Positions 31,989 through 43,210 of a stretch of 64,000 nucleotides of DNA are shown here, piece by piece (the first letter of the stretch is position 1; each line of letters starts with the position of its first letter). Position numbers and translations under genes: made by a program. Origin of the DNA: Hofstenia miamia (lineage: Eukaryota; Xenacoelomorpha; Acoela; Hofsteniidae). The DNA is taken from NCBI GenBank assembly GCA_900660155.1, contig CABFPE010000116.1:537527-601526 (forward strand), written 5' to 3'. Below the pieces are notes generated by a model that was given only the letters and a program-made list of their open reading frames with translations, did not search any database and was not told where the DNA came from.

Positions 31989-34900
31989 GTAATAATTGAA
32001 GTATTTATTTAAAAATTGCTTAGTAAATTATATGTAATTTCGGCGTTCTTGAAGAATCTGGGACTGCCTAATTTCTTGATGCTTAGTACGCCCAGTCTTA
32101 TGGCCTAGCATAAATTTAGCGTTTTATTCCCATAAAATAATTTGCAAATTATTTCGAGTATCGTATGTATGCTTGTTTGTTGCTGTATGTTTAACAAGAT
32201 TAATGCATTATGTTTAGTAGAGCTATTGAAGAGTTTTTCTTAACATTTAAATTTTCTAACATGGGGAATTGGCTTTTCTTATACTATACATAAAATTTTC
32301 ACTAAATATGTTGTTATGAACTTTTATTTAGATTATACATTACCATCCATAATATCAATATAATATAAAATCAATATACTTTCAAATGTTTATGGGGGAA
32401 TATGCTGGTTGATACACCTCCAGTTGGAACTCGGTGTCGTAAGTGATTTTCGGCATAATTAGATCTCAATGGAATGTATCTGGATAGAGAGAGAGAGAGA
32501 GAGAGAGAAAGAAACTTATATTACCCTTTCGGGATTTAGAAAAATAACATTATGTACGACACGACGAGCACCGGGTGAGGGTGTTGTTGTAGCTGTCTTT
32601 GCCAAACACCCATATAAGAGCTTTACGTTGGAGCTTTTCCATCTGCAATCCAGAAACATTAGGTGACCAAACACAAGAGTTGTAGAGCAGAATACATAAT
32701 TTGTATAATGACAATTTGGCATTAATCGTAGCATGTAATAAAGAGTTTTGTCACAACTCGCCAATTTGGCATTTACATGATGGTCCCAGGATAAGTTCCG
32801 CGAGATAAAAATCCCAAGATCCTTAATTACAGAAACTGGAGGAATAGAATGGTCATCAATTGATAATGAGCATGAGCAAGTAGATGAACAGAGCTTTTTA
32901 GTTTTACCCGGATGAAGCTTCATATTATGTTATAAGCCCAAATGACAATGGAATTAATATCGTCCTGGAGCTCGGCAGAGCTGCCCTCAGACAGTAATTT
33001 GCAGTCATCAGCATATAACCAACAGAAGGAATGAGTGACATGGTCGGGTAAATCATTAATATACAATAATAACAACAGGGGGCCAAACACGCTCCCTTGA
33101 GGAACACCGCTTGTAATAATGCCATAATTAGAAAGACAGTTATTAATACGAACGCGTTGTTTGCGATTTGAGAGATAAGATGCAATGAAGCGGATAAACG
33201 CACTGTAAAAGCTAAAAGCGGCTAATTTATTGAGCAATTGAGCATGCGAAACAGTATCGAAAGCTTTTTGAATATCAAAATACACACAGTGATAATCAGA
33301 GTTAAAATCATTGAATTTGTAAAGGTGGTCGACATAAATAAGCTGGGTGAGAGTGCTTCGACAAGAGAGAAAACCGTGCTGTGAGTCGGTAATTGGAGGA
33401 CGGACTTTTTCATAAATATACTTAAATAAAATGCGTTCCAAAATAAGCGACAAACGTGAGAGAATGCTGATGGACCTGTAGTTTCGAACGTTCCCTTTAG
33501 GCCCCGATTTATGAAGAGGGGTTACAAACGCCTCTTTCCATATTCCAGGCCAGGTTTGGGAGGAGAGAATAATAGTGAAAAGCACATAAATAACCGCAGC
33601 TAGTTGACTACTACACAATTTAAGTATGAAAGGAAGCACTAAATCGGCAGCAAGTGAAGAGCAATCTTTAGTTATCAATAGAGTCTCATGCACAACATCG
33701 GTCATGGGGTTAACGTCGGACAGGATAATAGAGGGATCTGTGTACGTGATACTATGAACCAGGGGATCAGAACTGCTGAATACGGAACAAAAGTACGTAT
33801 TGAATAAGTTAGCTTTCATTCTGAGATCAGACTTCCTGGAATCATCAAGATAAAGAGCGGATAAACGCACTGTAAAAGCTAAAAGCGGCTAATTTATTGA
33901 GCAATTGAGCATGCGAAACAGTATCGAAAGCTTTTTGAATATCAAAATACACACAGTGATAATCAGAGTTAAAATCATTGAATTTGTAAAGGTGGTCGAC
34001 ATAAATAAGCTGGGTGAGAGTGCTTCGACAAGAGAGAAAACCGTGCTGTGAGTCGGTAATTGGAGGACGGACTTTTTCATAAATATACTTAAATAAAATG
34101 CGTTCCAAAATAAGCGACAAACGTGAGAGAATGCTGATGGACCTGTAGTTTCGAACGTTCCCTTTAGGCCCCGATTTATGAAGAGGGGTTACAAACGCCT
34201 CTTTCCATATTCCAGGCCAGGTTTGGGAGGAGAGAATAATAGTGAAAAGCACATAAATAACCGCAGCTAGTTGACTACTACACAATTTAAGTATGAAAGG
34301 AAGCACTAAATCGGCAGCAAGTGAAGAGCAATCTTTAGTTATCAATAGAGTCTCATGCACAACATCGGTCATGGGGTTAACGTCGGACAGGATAATAGAG
34401 GGATCTGTGTACGTGATACTATGAACCAGGGGATCAGAACTGCTGAATACGGAACAGAAGTACGTATTGAATAAGTTAGCTTTCATTCTGAGATCAGACT
34501 TCCTGGAATCATCAAGATAAACTTCATCGGGAATGTTCACATGACCAGAAATATTGCGGAGAAAGGAGAAACAGTCGTTAGTGCTGGAGGTGTTAAAATC
34601 GTCAAGAAGAACTAACTTATCAAGCTCAACGGATTGAGCAAGAGTTTCTCTCAAGTTCGATAACTTGGGGCTATCGCGTAAGCCTTTGCAGGCTAACGAC
34701 CGCTTTTCAGTCTGAAGCTGATTAAAGGAATGGACTGAGTGGGAAGAGTAATAAAAAGGGAGGTTGCAGCGTTTTTGCCGTTTAGTCTCAAGGGAGTAAT
34801 TAATGATTTTATGAAAATAATTGTACCAAAGATCGAAGAATTTAGGGGCATCAACTGAGAAACTTGACGTTAAAACAGAGTCAAAAAGATGAAGAGATTG

Positions 34901-37900
34901 CGAGAAGTTGACGTACGAGAAAGAGTGCTTGGAATAGACGGGAAGGTCAGAGAAGGAAGCAGAAACAGGAGATCGGATAGAAAGCGAAGCTATCACAGGG
35001 TAGTGATCAGAAATAGCAATGTTTGAAAGAATTTGAACCTGACAATTATCCGGATCAGTGGAAATCATTAGGTCTAAGATGTTACCGCTAACATGAGTGG
35101 GTTCAGATGTTAACTGAAGACCTTTAATATCCTCAATGCAGGAAACAAAATCATCCACGATATTAGAATTGTCAACAGGAGAGTCCCAACAAATATCAGG
35201 AAAATTGAAGTCGCCCGTAACTAAAATAGTCCCATGCGGATATTGAGCAATAAAAACGTCGTGGTATTTAGTAATACATTTACACAGTAAACTAACAGGT
35301 AAGCTGAAATTTGACGAACGAGGAGGGTTGTAGATACACACAACCAGAAGGCAGGAATCAATGGACGTAATGATACAGGCGCAGGCAAAATCATAATCAC
35401 CAATAGTGACATCATGACAGTCAACAGGGATATTATTGTTTCTAAAAATGGCCACACCACCATGGGAGCCACTGCGTCGGTCACAGCGAGAAATAATTGA
35501 GTAATCAGAAGTTGGTAATAAAACAGAATCAGGTATATCCGGGTAAAGCCATGTTTCAGTAACACAGGCAATAGATGGACCGTAAACCGAAAGAAAATTA
35601 GTAAAGTCGAGCTTCTTTTGAAGGCTATCGAGGCTACAAATGTTAAAGTTGCAGACAGAGAATAAAAAGTCAATCTATTTCAACTAGTTCTCCATTACGG
35701 TAAAGTTTCAGGTTACAAATTTTCAAGTTCTCCTTACGAACACCACCTGAAGTTATCAATTCATAACGCTTCTTTAAAATTGCTTTTTCTTTTACAACTT
35801 CATCTTTAGATAATGACCTTGAAATGAAGACCTTTGAATCAAGTTAGTTGAAAGACTTAAGAAGATAACTTTTCGCTAAACATTTTCTGACGGTCCACTC
35901 GTAATTAAATTTCAATATAATAGAACGTGGTCTTGGAGCCTTAGAATTGAATTTGCCTAGCCTGATAACAGAAGTAATCTGTGACATATTCGATTCACCC
36001 AAAGCAGACAACATTTCCTTAACTGCAATAGCATCATGTTCAACTTGTTTAGCGAAAGATAGATCAGTGGATTCAGTAAGACCCTGAACCCTAAGTTCCA
36101 TTCGTCGAGACGCTTCGTAAGAAACTTTTGTAGGATTGTGGTCAATAACAGTTTTAGGATTTGCAATATTCATAGTATTCACCACGGTATCATTTAACTT
36201 TCTGACTTGATCCATAAAGCTGTCTAGTTTCACATTTACGTGGGTAACAATATCCGACTTGAAGGTTTCAATATCAATATCACCCATTAATTTTTTCTTT
36301 GGCACTTTGACACAAGTATTGCAAACATAGAATAAATTCTGAAAGTTGGAGATAAAGGAAAGTACTTCTTGGGGAATGTTGACACAGTTTGCGTGGAACC
36401 AGAGTCGGCAACGCTCGCAACTGATCCAACCACCAATGTCCTCCGAGGTGTTGCAATTCGGGCATATAGCAGTTCCATCGGTCGTAGAACCAGTTCGCCC
36501 GCGTCGTGCAGCACCAACCATCAATATGAAACCTAATTAAAATGTATAATAAATAACATATAAATGTCACAAAATTTTATGTTCATGCAGAAGATAACAT
36601 TCGATTGCTGGTCATGGACATGAAAGATGAATTTTTGCTTAATCCAACTTACCCAGACATCTGAGAAAAACACAATAAATCAAGAAGACATGCTTTCTGC
36701 CCTAACTTCGGCAAAAAACAAATAGGACATATTATATATTCTCAGATTCCTCTCAATGTGATCTATGATATGATAAGACAACGAATAAAATGAGTCTGCC
36801 TAAAACTTATACTCAGGCAACGCTATTACATGCTAAAAATTTATTCTTGTAAAAAAAGATGGCTTCACTTTACTTTAAAAAGCAAATTGTAGTATTATTC
36901 CCTTAATACTCTCTCCACGTGCAAAGTTGTTAATCCACAGTACACTGTGTCAGAGTTATGGTTAATAAGCCATATCCGTAATTCCAGTCAAATGTACCTT
37001 GGTTTATATGGAAACACCATACTTAGTTTCAGACAAAAATTTCTAACCATAAAGAAGTAGTGAATTGTTCAAAAAAAAGTGTAGTGTACCAGGGAGACCA
37101 CCATAAAATGCACTTAGTCCTATTGTAGCGTCAGATGGTGCTGGTAGTTATTTATCTGCCAGCTCAAGCGCTTTTCGTGTTTACTGGTGACTAGTTGTGT
37201 TCATGTTTGTACATATTGTAAATACGCATTGTATATAAGACACCCAAGCATCTGTAAATAGAGAAATAGTTTAACCGTGTTCTCTTGTTCACTAGAATCA
37301 CTGTTGCTCTAGTATATGTTCACCTCAGCGACCTTCTGCTTTGACACTAAGTCCTCTGGCAAAGTTCTCTCTAGATTCAACCCAGTGATTCTACACTATC
37401 TCGATCGGGTTTTTCACTCCAAGACCACCATCCACATCCACCCCAAAATATAAAATATGTTTCAACCTGACAACAACGTTAATATTTTGTTCCGTGATAA
37501 ACTGACCACATTGAATAAATAATTATTCGATGTCATCTTGACCTGACGCTCTGAAGCGAATTTCTCGAGGAAGTTAGCAATAAAGAATACTAACTTTTTT
37601 AAAATAATATGTATATAACTAGAAAAATAATAAAAGTATGATTTTTATTTTTAGACATTTGTTTTGCTCTCAAAATTTTACGAAACATAAAAACATGTAA
37701 GGGCCACATCTGTTTTCAAATTAGAAATGTAACATTATTTATCAAGAGTGATGTTTTGGCCCGGATAAGTTTAAGGGAACAAGAATAGCGCAGATCGTTC
37801 GCTTCCTTCAATTTGCAGTGTTTATTTATTTTGAGAACTATTCTACTATTTTGCTCGTTTCTGGAATTGCACTGAAAACTAAAACTATAAAACAATCTCT

Positions 37901-40900
37901 TCACGACTTTACGAAACATAAGCCCTTAATGTAAATTTTCAAAATCAATCATAAGTTTCGAATAAAAATTTTTAAATTTGATGAATTTATGTGTACAGTA
38001 CCGCTAGCTTTCTTTTCTTAAAATGTTTATTCTGTCAATACGAAAAATCTGTTAATTATTTAAACACCTCATAAGTATATTTTTATTACATAGATTTCGG
38101 TATATATGTATTTATTATTAAATATATTCATGTACAAATTTTCTAGTTATAGCTTTTTGTACTGACATCTATTCAGGATTAATATATTATGTTTAGTCAC
38201 AGCTCTGGTTATGACAGAATATATTACGAGATCTCGCAATTTGTCAATGAAAAGTTTCCCGAAATTCAAATAGTATCATCCAAATATCAACTACCTCCAT
38301 TACAACGTGCATCTGCCTTTATCATTTCATTTTTTAAAATTACTGTGCTTCTATGTATTGTTTCTAAATTCGATCCTTTTGCAGCAGTTGGATGTGTAAC
38401 TCCTGTCATTCTGAAATGGGCGTGGGATAATAGAGTATGATTTATTATGTATTTTCTTAAATTTTTATTTTGTTTCTTTTAGTACAATTTAATGTTTTCT
38501 GCTATATTATAGATTTCATTTGTGTCGATTTAATGTGATAATGCACAAACATTTATAGTTCTTCTTAACACAGTTTTTATTAAGATATGAAGAGTTAATC
38601 ATTTGCTTAGCCTTAAGCAAGGCATATATGACTAAAAATTATATCAGCAATATATATCATTATGTGCTCATTTGAGAAATTATGTGTTGTAAAGTATATT
38701 TCACAAAGAAACTGCCAAAGATTCCATTGTTGTACATTGAGTTTTTTAAAATAATGATATGATATGCTATCATATATTCCTTCAATAAATTCTTAAAAAA
38801 TGTTCATATTTGCAGCACGTCTTATTTTGAAATAATTTATTCCATTCATATATAACATGAATTACTTTTCTTTTTTATATTTATGCTATATCTCTGCACA
38901 ACATTGTACTAGTGTAGTTCATACTTAAAATTGTATATACTCTCCTGTGAGTCTCCTGTGAGTTCTGTATATAAATAGGATGGAGGGAATTTTTTTTTAA
39001 TTTTTGGAAAAACAGGTTTTAAAAGCTGCCTCTACTTTGAAAGCAACACATTTTCAAGTTTTTATGTAGTTGCCAATTTATCTATGTCTGTTGATTAACC
39101 CTATTTTTAATTACAGGGGAACAAAATTGTGAACTCCTCCAAATATCCAATTTTATAGTTATGGCCTCATGCATGTCACCATTTTGTAGAACTTTAGAAA
39201 ACAAAGAAAAGCCATATAAACTTGTCAAATTTTTCCTTATTTGTCGTTTTAAGAGAATTAAAATTGCATACATTAAACAGTTCCATGATATAACTAGGAA
39301 ATCAAATGGAAACGCTAAATAGTTATTAAAATATGTAGCGTATTTTCCCACGCAGTGATATATTTTGATGAACCAACAAATATATTTGCAAGAATCATTA
39401 TCAAAAACATAACATCCAACATTTTATAAAGAACTGTATATTTTATCAGTTGAATGTCTTATTACACTGGAAAGGATTAGGGTTAGGCTAATCTTGTAGT
39501 TTGAGATATTAGTACAACTTTATTGCACTTTTGACATTTGTTCGTCGTGTTAATTTCATTTGATTTTTGAATGTGTGCGTTAATTCAATTGCACATCATG
39601 ATCGGCATTGTTTTTATTAGAACATTCTTCAGACGATTGTAACAATAGATCGCATCTATCTTGAGAACTGGGATCGTATCTTTTTTACTCCCAAATATAT
39701 AATGTTTTAATTTCATAGGTCAATGCAATTTTTTCAAGTTTACAAGATTCTCGTTGTGTTTTTTAAGAAAGAAATGCATCATCTTCCTAAAGCAATTTCT
39801 GTAGTTAAGACGTTCATAATTTTACATCGAATGTGAAAATTAGATGTATATATGCAGAGATTGAAGATCAAAGATTAAAAGGTTGAGACATCACGTGTAT
39901 TTGTAATGAATCACCTGAAATATTCTTGGTCAAAATTTAAATTATTACGTGTACCCTCCATGGATTTTGCTCTTAATATTAAACAATTATTACATCAATT
40001 TTTCAAAATATATGTAAGCCACTCCTTTCATTCTAATTTTGAATTTTCTGCTTACGTTTTTGAATCAAATCATTGTTGTTTTGTGGAAATTTCCAGACTA
40101 AAATTTACTTAATCTTTTCTTTCAAGGCTACGGGTGTTATTTCATTAAAAACAATTGTGTTTGATGCTTTTAGTCAATTCTAATCTTTCATTTCAGTGCT
40201 GCTGTCTAGTATCACTTTTCGCATTTAATTTACGCTAATAAATATTTAAATTTGAATCTACTTTCCTCTTAATAGCTTATTAATGCGGAAAATCTTTTCT
40301 ACTGCAAATTTTCTTTCAATCGAAAAAAGTTTCTAGAATAGTTGTCAGTGTATATATAGTAGCCATAGGCCTGCCTCATTTTTATGAATGTATTTTGAAT
40401 GACAATTCTTAAATACTACACCAAACGAAATGTTAATGCGCAAACTAAATATTTGTAAACGGCAAATTTGTTGTATTGTAAAATATATGTTGCTATTAAG
40501 ATTGTAATTCATTACATAAACTCTCATGCTCTATTGATAATTTTGCAATATTTTTTAATAATGGTGTATCTTTCTTTTCAGGAGCATGCTAGTAGTTTCA
40601 AACTGTTTGACCACGTCATTTTTACTAATTAATATTGAATTCACTGTCTAAATTGTTAATGTCATTTGTAAGATTTTATATCTTTCATGAAGGAATATCT
40701 TGTCATAAGTATTAAACGAAATAGGAGCCCTTGCTAATAAATATTTTGCACAGTGCATTTGTATTTAAAATCACCATAGTAAACTTGAATATTTAGACAA
40801 TATCTTTAATGTGTGATATTTTAGATCTATTCTTGTATTCTCTGCTATTTTCTTTCTAATGCTCTCGACTATCAGTTTGCATCCACTGGGGCCTTTGAAG

Positions 40901-41131
40901 TAGTGCTAAATGGTAATTTTATCTTTGATCGCAAAATACAATTACATGTAAATTCTACGTAAACAATACTTTGGATATATTGCTAGTTCATTTCTCATGT
41001 TTTAGAAACGCAATTTAGGTGAAGAGGTTTGGTCTAAATTGTGGTCAGGTCGGCTCCCTTCGCCCACTGAAATTATGGAAATTTTAAAGAGCAGATCGTC
41101 ACTGAACACTGATTTCAAATTTAAAACATGA
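31834..41131 (+). CDS. SELENOT: Selenoprotein T homologue, complete, four exons, Ser at the Sec position
   Basis: Encodes a 197-residue thioredoxin-like oxidoreductase of the ER membrane; human SELENOT is about 195 residues. Exons: 31,834-31,988, 38,197-38,434, 40,825-40,912 and 41,019-41,131, all GT-AG with matching phases (2, 0, 1). It has an N-terminal hydrophobic signal/anchor (FIVAGIVVLLSFLTF), GPVLHFIYC at the redox strand, a hydrophobic hairpin (ASAFIISFFKITVLLCIVSK, DPFAAVG), FLSN, FASTGAFEVVLN and EEVWSKLWSGRLPSP. These align throughout with SELENOT (GPLLKFQICVSUGYRR, STGAFEITLNDVPVWSKL). The redox motif is C-H-S-S: the first Cys is split by intron 1 (TG|T), and the Sec/Cys codon is TCT (Ser). 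No SECIS element was recognised downstream. Intron 1 (6.2 kb) carries an antisense CR1-like LINE and a solo LTR. Confidence 0.93.
31989..32484. other. SELENOT intron 1, first part; nothing recognised
   Basis: 496 bp of AT-rich intron before the LINE 3' end. Confidence 0.5.
32516..35674 (-). pseudogene. CR1-like ORF2: endonuclease and reverse transcriptase, broken by a tandem duplication
   Basis: Opens right after ORF1. Endonuclease motifs: ACVTETWLYPDIPDSVL, ILVTGDFNFPDICWDS, ILDLMISTDPDN and NIAISDHYPVIASL. RT motifs: NYRSISILSRLSLILERILF, DSQHGFLSCRSTLTQLI, VYFDIQKAFDTVSHAQLLNK, ITSGVPQGSVFGPLLLLLYI and LYADDCKLL. The C-terminal end is IKDLGIFISRNLSWDHHV. A 667-bp duplication (667 = 3x222+1) repeats the first half of the RT and shifts the frame, so the first pass ends after YSAFIRSLS. 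A further frame change lies near 32,920. No ATG is seen near the start of the open frame; the first is well inside the endonuclease. Confidence 0.88.
33188..34521. repeat. 667-bp direct tandem duplication inside LINE copy C
   Basis: 33,188-33,854 and 33,855-34,521 are the same sequence. The one difference I noticed is ACAAAAG versus ACAGAAG (33,788-33,794 versus 34,455-34,461). The junction reads GATAAAGAGCGG. Confidence 0.92.
35670..36524 (-). pseudogene. CR1-like ORF1: PHD finger, coiled coil, RRM-like C-terminus (one stop)
   Basis: Starts MMVGAARRGRTGSTTDGTAI. Residues about 20-70 form a PHD finger (CPNCNTSEDIGGWISCERC, LWFHANCVN, FYVCNTC), then a helical region (VNVKLDSFMDQVRKLNDTV). A region of the ELRVQGLTE...VIRLGKFN...PRSIILKF type resembles the RNA-binding domain of L2/CR1 ORF1 proteins. 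An in-frame TAA at 35,841-35,843 interrupts the frame after KSYLLKSFN. The same frame continues FISRSLSKDEVVKEKAILKK, RYELITSGG to a TGA at 35,670-35,672. PHD fingers are known in CR1-type ORF1 proteins of several invertebrates. Confidence 0.85.
36541..37119. other. SELENOT intron 1 between LINE and LTR; nothing recognised
   Basis: 579 bp of AT-rich host sequence. Confidence 0.5.
37124..37395. mobile_element. Probable solo LTR (272 bp), LTR-retrotransposon fossil
   Basis: Starts TGTAGCGTCAG and ends GATTCTACA, giving inverted tips TGTAG/CTACA. Contains a TATA-like TGTATATAAG. It is flanked by CTAT on both sides (37,120-37,123 and 37,396-37,399), a possible 4-bp target duplication of Ty3/gypsy type. 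No internal region is present, which suggests recombination between two LTRs. Higher GC than the surrounding intron. Confidence 0.6.
37400..38196. other. SELENOT intron 1, end; nothing recognised
   Basis: About 800 bp of AT-rich sequence up to the exon 2 acceptor. Confidence 0.5.
38197..38434 (+). CDS. SELENOT: SELENOT exon 2
   Basis: 238 nt. It completes the motif Cys with T, then reads HSSGYDRIYYEISQFVNEKF, PEIQIVSSKYQLPPLQRASA, a hydrophobic stretch and LKWAWDNR. The acceptor is attatgtttag; the donor AGA|GTATGA is in phase 0. Confidence 0.93.
38435..40824. other. SELENOT intron 2; no element seen
   Basis: 2.4 kb, very AT-rich. Short open frames at 39,082-39,351, 39,906-40,112 and 40,345-40,527 have no recognisable content. 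Confidence 0.5.
40825..40912 (+). CDS. SELENOT: SELENOT exon 3
   Basis: 88 nt encoding IYSCILCYFLSNALDYQF, then ASTGAFEVVLN, aligned with the VYACMM-FFLSN...STGAFE(I)xLN block of the family. Acceptor gatattttag, donor G|GTAATT. Confidence 0.94.
41019..41131 (+). CDS. SELENOT: SELENOT exon 4 (stop)
   Basis: 113 nt encoding GEEVWSKLWSGRLPSPTEIM, EILKSRSSLNTDFKFKT and a TGA stop. The V-W-S-K-L-x-(S/T)-G-x-(L/F)-P-S motif is diagnostic. The short polar tail replaces the longer family tail. Confidence 0.94.
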
Positions 41132-41916
41132 TTTTTTATAAATATTTATATGTTTTTAGCTTAGTCAATTACAACGTGCATTTTTGTTATTATTGCTCAT
41201 CTAAGATTAAGTCGCAATAAGAAATTGTATTTTACAGGTATTATGAAAAACTTCGCACTTCCGTATTTTTTGGGAAGTCCGGTACAACAAGATTTTGGCA
41301 TCATATTCACAAAAATTCGTTTAGTAGTAGTAGTACATATGTTTGGTGGAGGCATTGATTAGATGTTGTAGGTTTATTTTGTTTTTAGTCATACGTTGCA
41401 ATGAGTGAATTGAATATGTGTATCAATATAATGTAATGCAAAATAGCTAATGTTTTTGTAAGTATAACGACTTTTGTATATTTTGTGAATACGTAAGAAA
41501 ATCATAATTTCATCATCTCAAATACTATTTAGCGATTTTATGTTTTTGTGATATATTTTATAAATTCACTTTTGTTTTACTGTTTCATCTTATTGTAAAT
41601 TACTTTTAGTTGGAATGTTTACTTTTTGGAAAAGCGTAAAAAATCCGAAAACTTTTTTATATTCAAAGATGTTTTCAAATAATATCTCAAGTTTGTTAGA
41701 GTGACCCGTCACTGCAATTCATAGTATCGAATGTGCTGAAATTTAATTTGATTTAAATTTGTATTATTTTTCCTTAACATTGATATAATGATGGACAACC
41801 TGCTATGGTCTATGTAGTGGTTACTTCAATACTGCAGCCATTTTTACACTTAAATTTGCTATTTTGTTTGTATCAAGTTATGTTCAAACTATGTGTACAA
41901 CAAGATTGTTAAGTTC
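41132..41916. other. 3' flank of SELENOT
   Basis: 785 bp with the 3' UTR at its start. I looked for a SECIS-type hairpin (ATGA, an unpaired AA apical loop, then GA) and found none convincing, in line with the Ser codon at the Sec position. Confidence 0.4.
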
Positions 41917-42018
41917 GAGAGAGAGAGAGAGATATTTATTATAAGTCGCTCGCAACCCTAGGGTTGAATAGTGGCGATTAAAAGCAATAATAAATATATA
42001 AAACTTTTCAAAAAGGAA

Positions 42019-42990
42019 CTAGACATAGTGAATCTGATCATTCTTCTCGTTTTGGGCAAATACGAAAGATTTTTGTATTCGTGTGGAGGATATGGGTAGC
42101 TGCCAAATTCGATGATCCTTCAAATTGTAAGATAAGTTAGAAGTTAGAAGCACTAAATTGTGAAGTATGTGATCGTCCATATGTATTTTTTTCCACCGGC
42201 GGTTGCATTGGACTAGTCTACGTAACATAGAGGGCGTCTCGGTACTTTGAGCTGTGGGTAAAGATACTTGAGAGCGCGTCTTTAAAGGCGCTCAATGTCC
42301 TTGGCTTGAGATTTGGTTATAGAGAACTGCCAAAGTGAAACGCAATATTCTAATCTTACGACAGCTATGTAAACAAATATAATATCCTTAAAAGGATTTC
42401 CAATGCATTTCAAAACATGAATGAAGTGAAGCCTTTTCGCGGCTTTCGTTACAATGTTTTTCACATGTTCCACTTGAGGTTTCACTGTAATTCAATACCA
42501 AGAAGAGAGGCCGAAGAGACAAGCTTAATTATGTTTCCATTGACAAGACATTCGGCAGGGAGCTCGAAGTGCTTTAGAAAAGATATGGTAAATTCCTTGG
42601 TCTTATCAACGTTCAAAGCAGCTCCATGATTCGAACTCCAGTCTAGAACTTGATTGATCCCACTCATTTCCTCATTGCTGCTCCGGCGCAAATGGTGCCA
42701 AGCTGTAGTGTCATCTACAAATTTGACATGGTTATCGAAATCTGCAAGCAAACTATTAACGAACAATATATAAAGCCATAGACCTAGTTTGGTACCCTGG
42801 GTACACTCGCTCTTATATGCATAAACGATAAGAAGGTCCATCAGGGAGTTTTACCCGCTGCGTTCAATTGCAGACTAAAGAGAAAATCCAATGAATTGTA
42901 GAGATAGAAACACCAATTTCTCTTAATTTGGCAATTAAGATTGGGTGGCTGTCAAAGTCGAAGCCTTTCTTGATGTTTCCAGGCATTTTG
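42019..42990 (-). pseudogene. Reverse transcriptase remnants of LINE copy D
   Basis: Pieces include FDSHPILIAKLREIGVSIST, GTKLGLWLYILFVNSLLADF, HVKFVDDTTAW (catalytic VDD), LNVDKTKEFTISF, VKNIVTKAAKRLHFIHVLK and RLEYCVSLWQFSITKSQAKD. These follow the L2/CR1 pattern 'K(Y/F)VDDTT...A(S/A)KRL(Y/H)F...LEYxxxxW'. Several frame changes are present. Confidence 0.82.
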
Positions 42991-43210
42991 TGTAGAACCG
43001 ATTTCGTGATTCCGTAATATGACAGTTTATCTGGTTACGTAACATACGAAATTGTCCCATATTCCTCGTGCGAAGGGCCTTCTGTTTCTTCATCATCAAG
43101 AGTTTGAATTCGTGGGAAATCCATGGCTTATCGTCTGAATAAGACTTAACCAGTTTTAAAAGAAAAAACCTGTTGAGAATTTATCCCACTGATCAACAAA
43201 ACGTTCACAA

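Larger units (their letters stand above)
32485..36540 (-). mobile_element. CR1-like LINE (copy C) with both ORFs, minus strand in SELENOT intron 1
   Basis: About 4.1 kb: ORF1 with a PHD-type zinc finger (36,524-35,670), ORF2 endonuclease (from 35,674) and RT, ending at 32,516. The 3' tail is (TC)n on its own strand (AG at 32,486-32,508). A 667-bp segment of the RT is tandemly duplicated. Apart from that and one stop in ORF1 it is well preserved, so it is probably among the youngest elements here. It lies antisense to SELENOT. The 5' end is estimated. Confidence 0.92.

Noticed and set aside
32486-32508. GA microsatellite as a GAGA-factor site
   Set aside because: It is the (TC)n tail of the minus-strand LINE and not an independent regulatory site.
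38189-38440. An 83-codon open frame that looks like a small independent gene
   Set aside because: Its start lies upstream of the splice acceptor. It is exon 2 of SELENOT read through both splice sites.
41132-41900. SECIS element for SELENOT
   Set aside because: A short hairpin follows ATGA near 41,244, but no matching GA partner or AA apical loop could be identified. With a Ser codon, none is expected.
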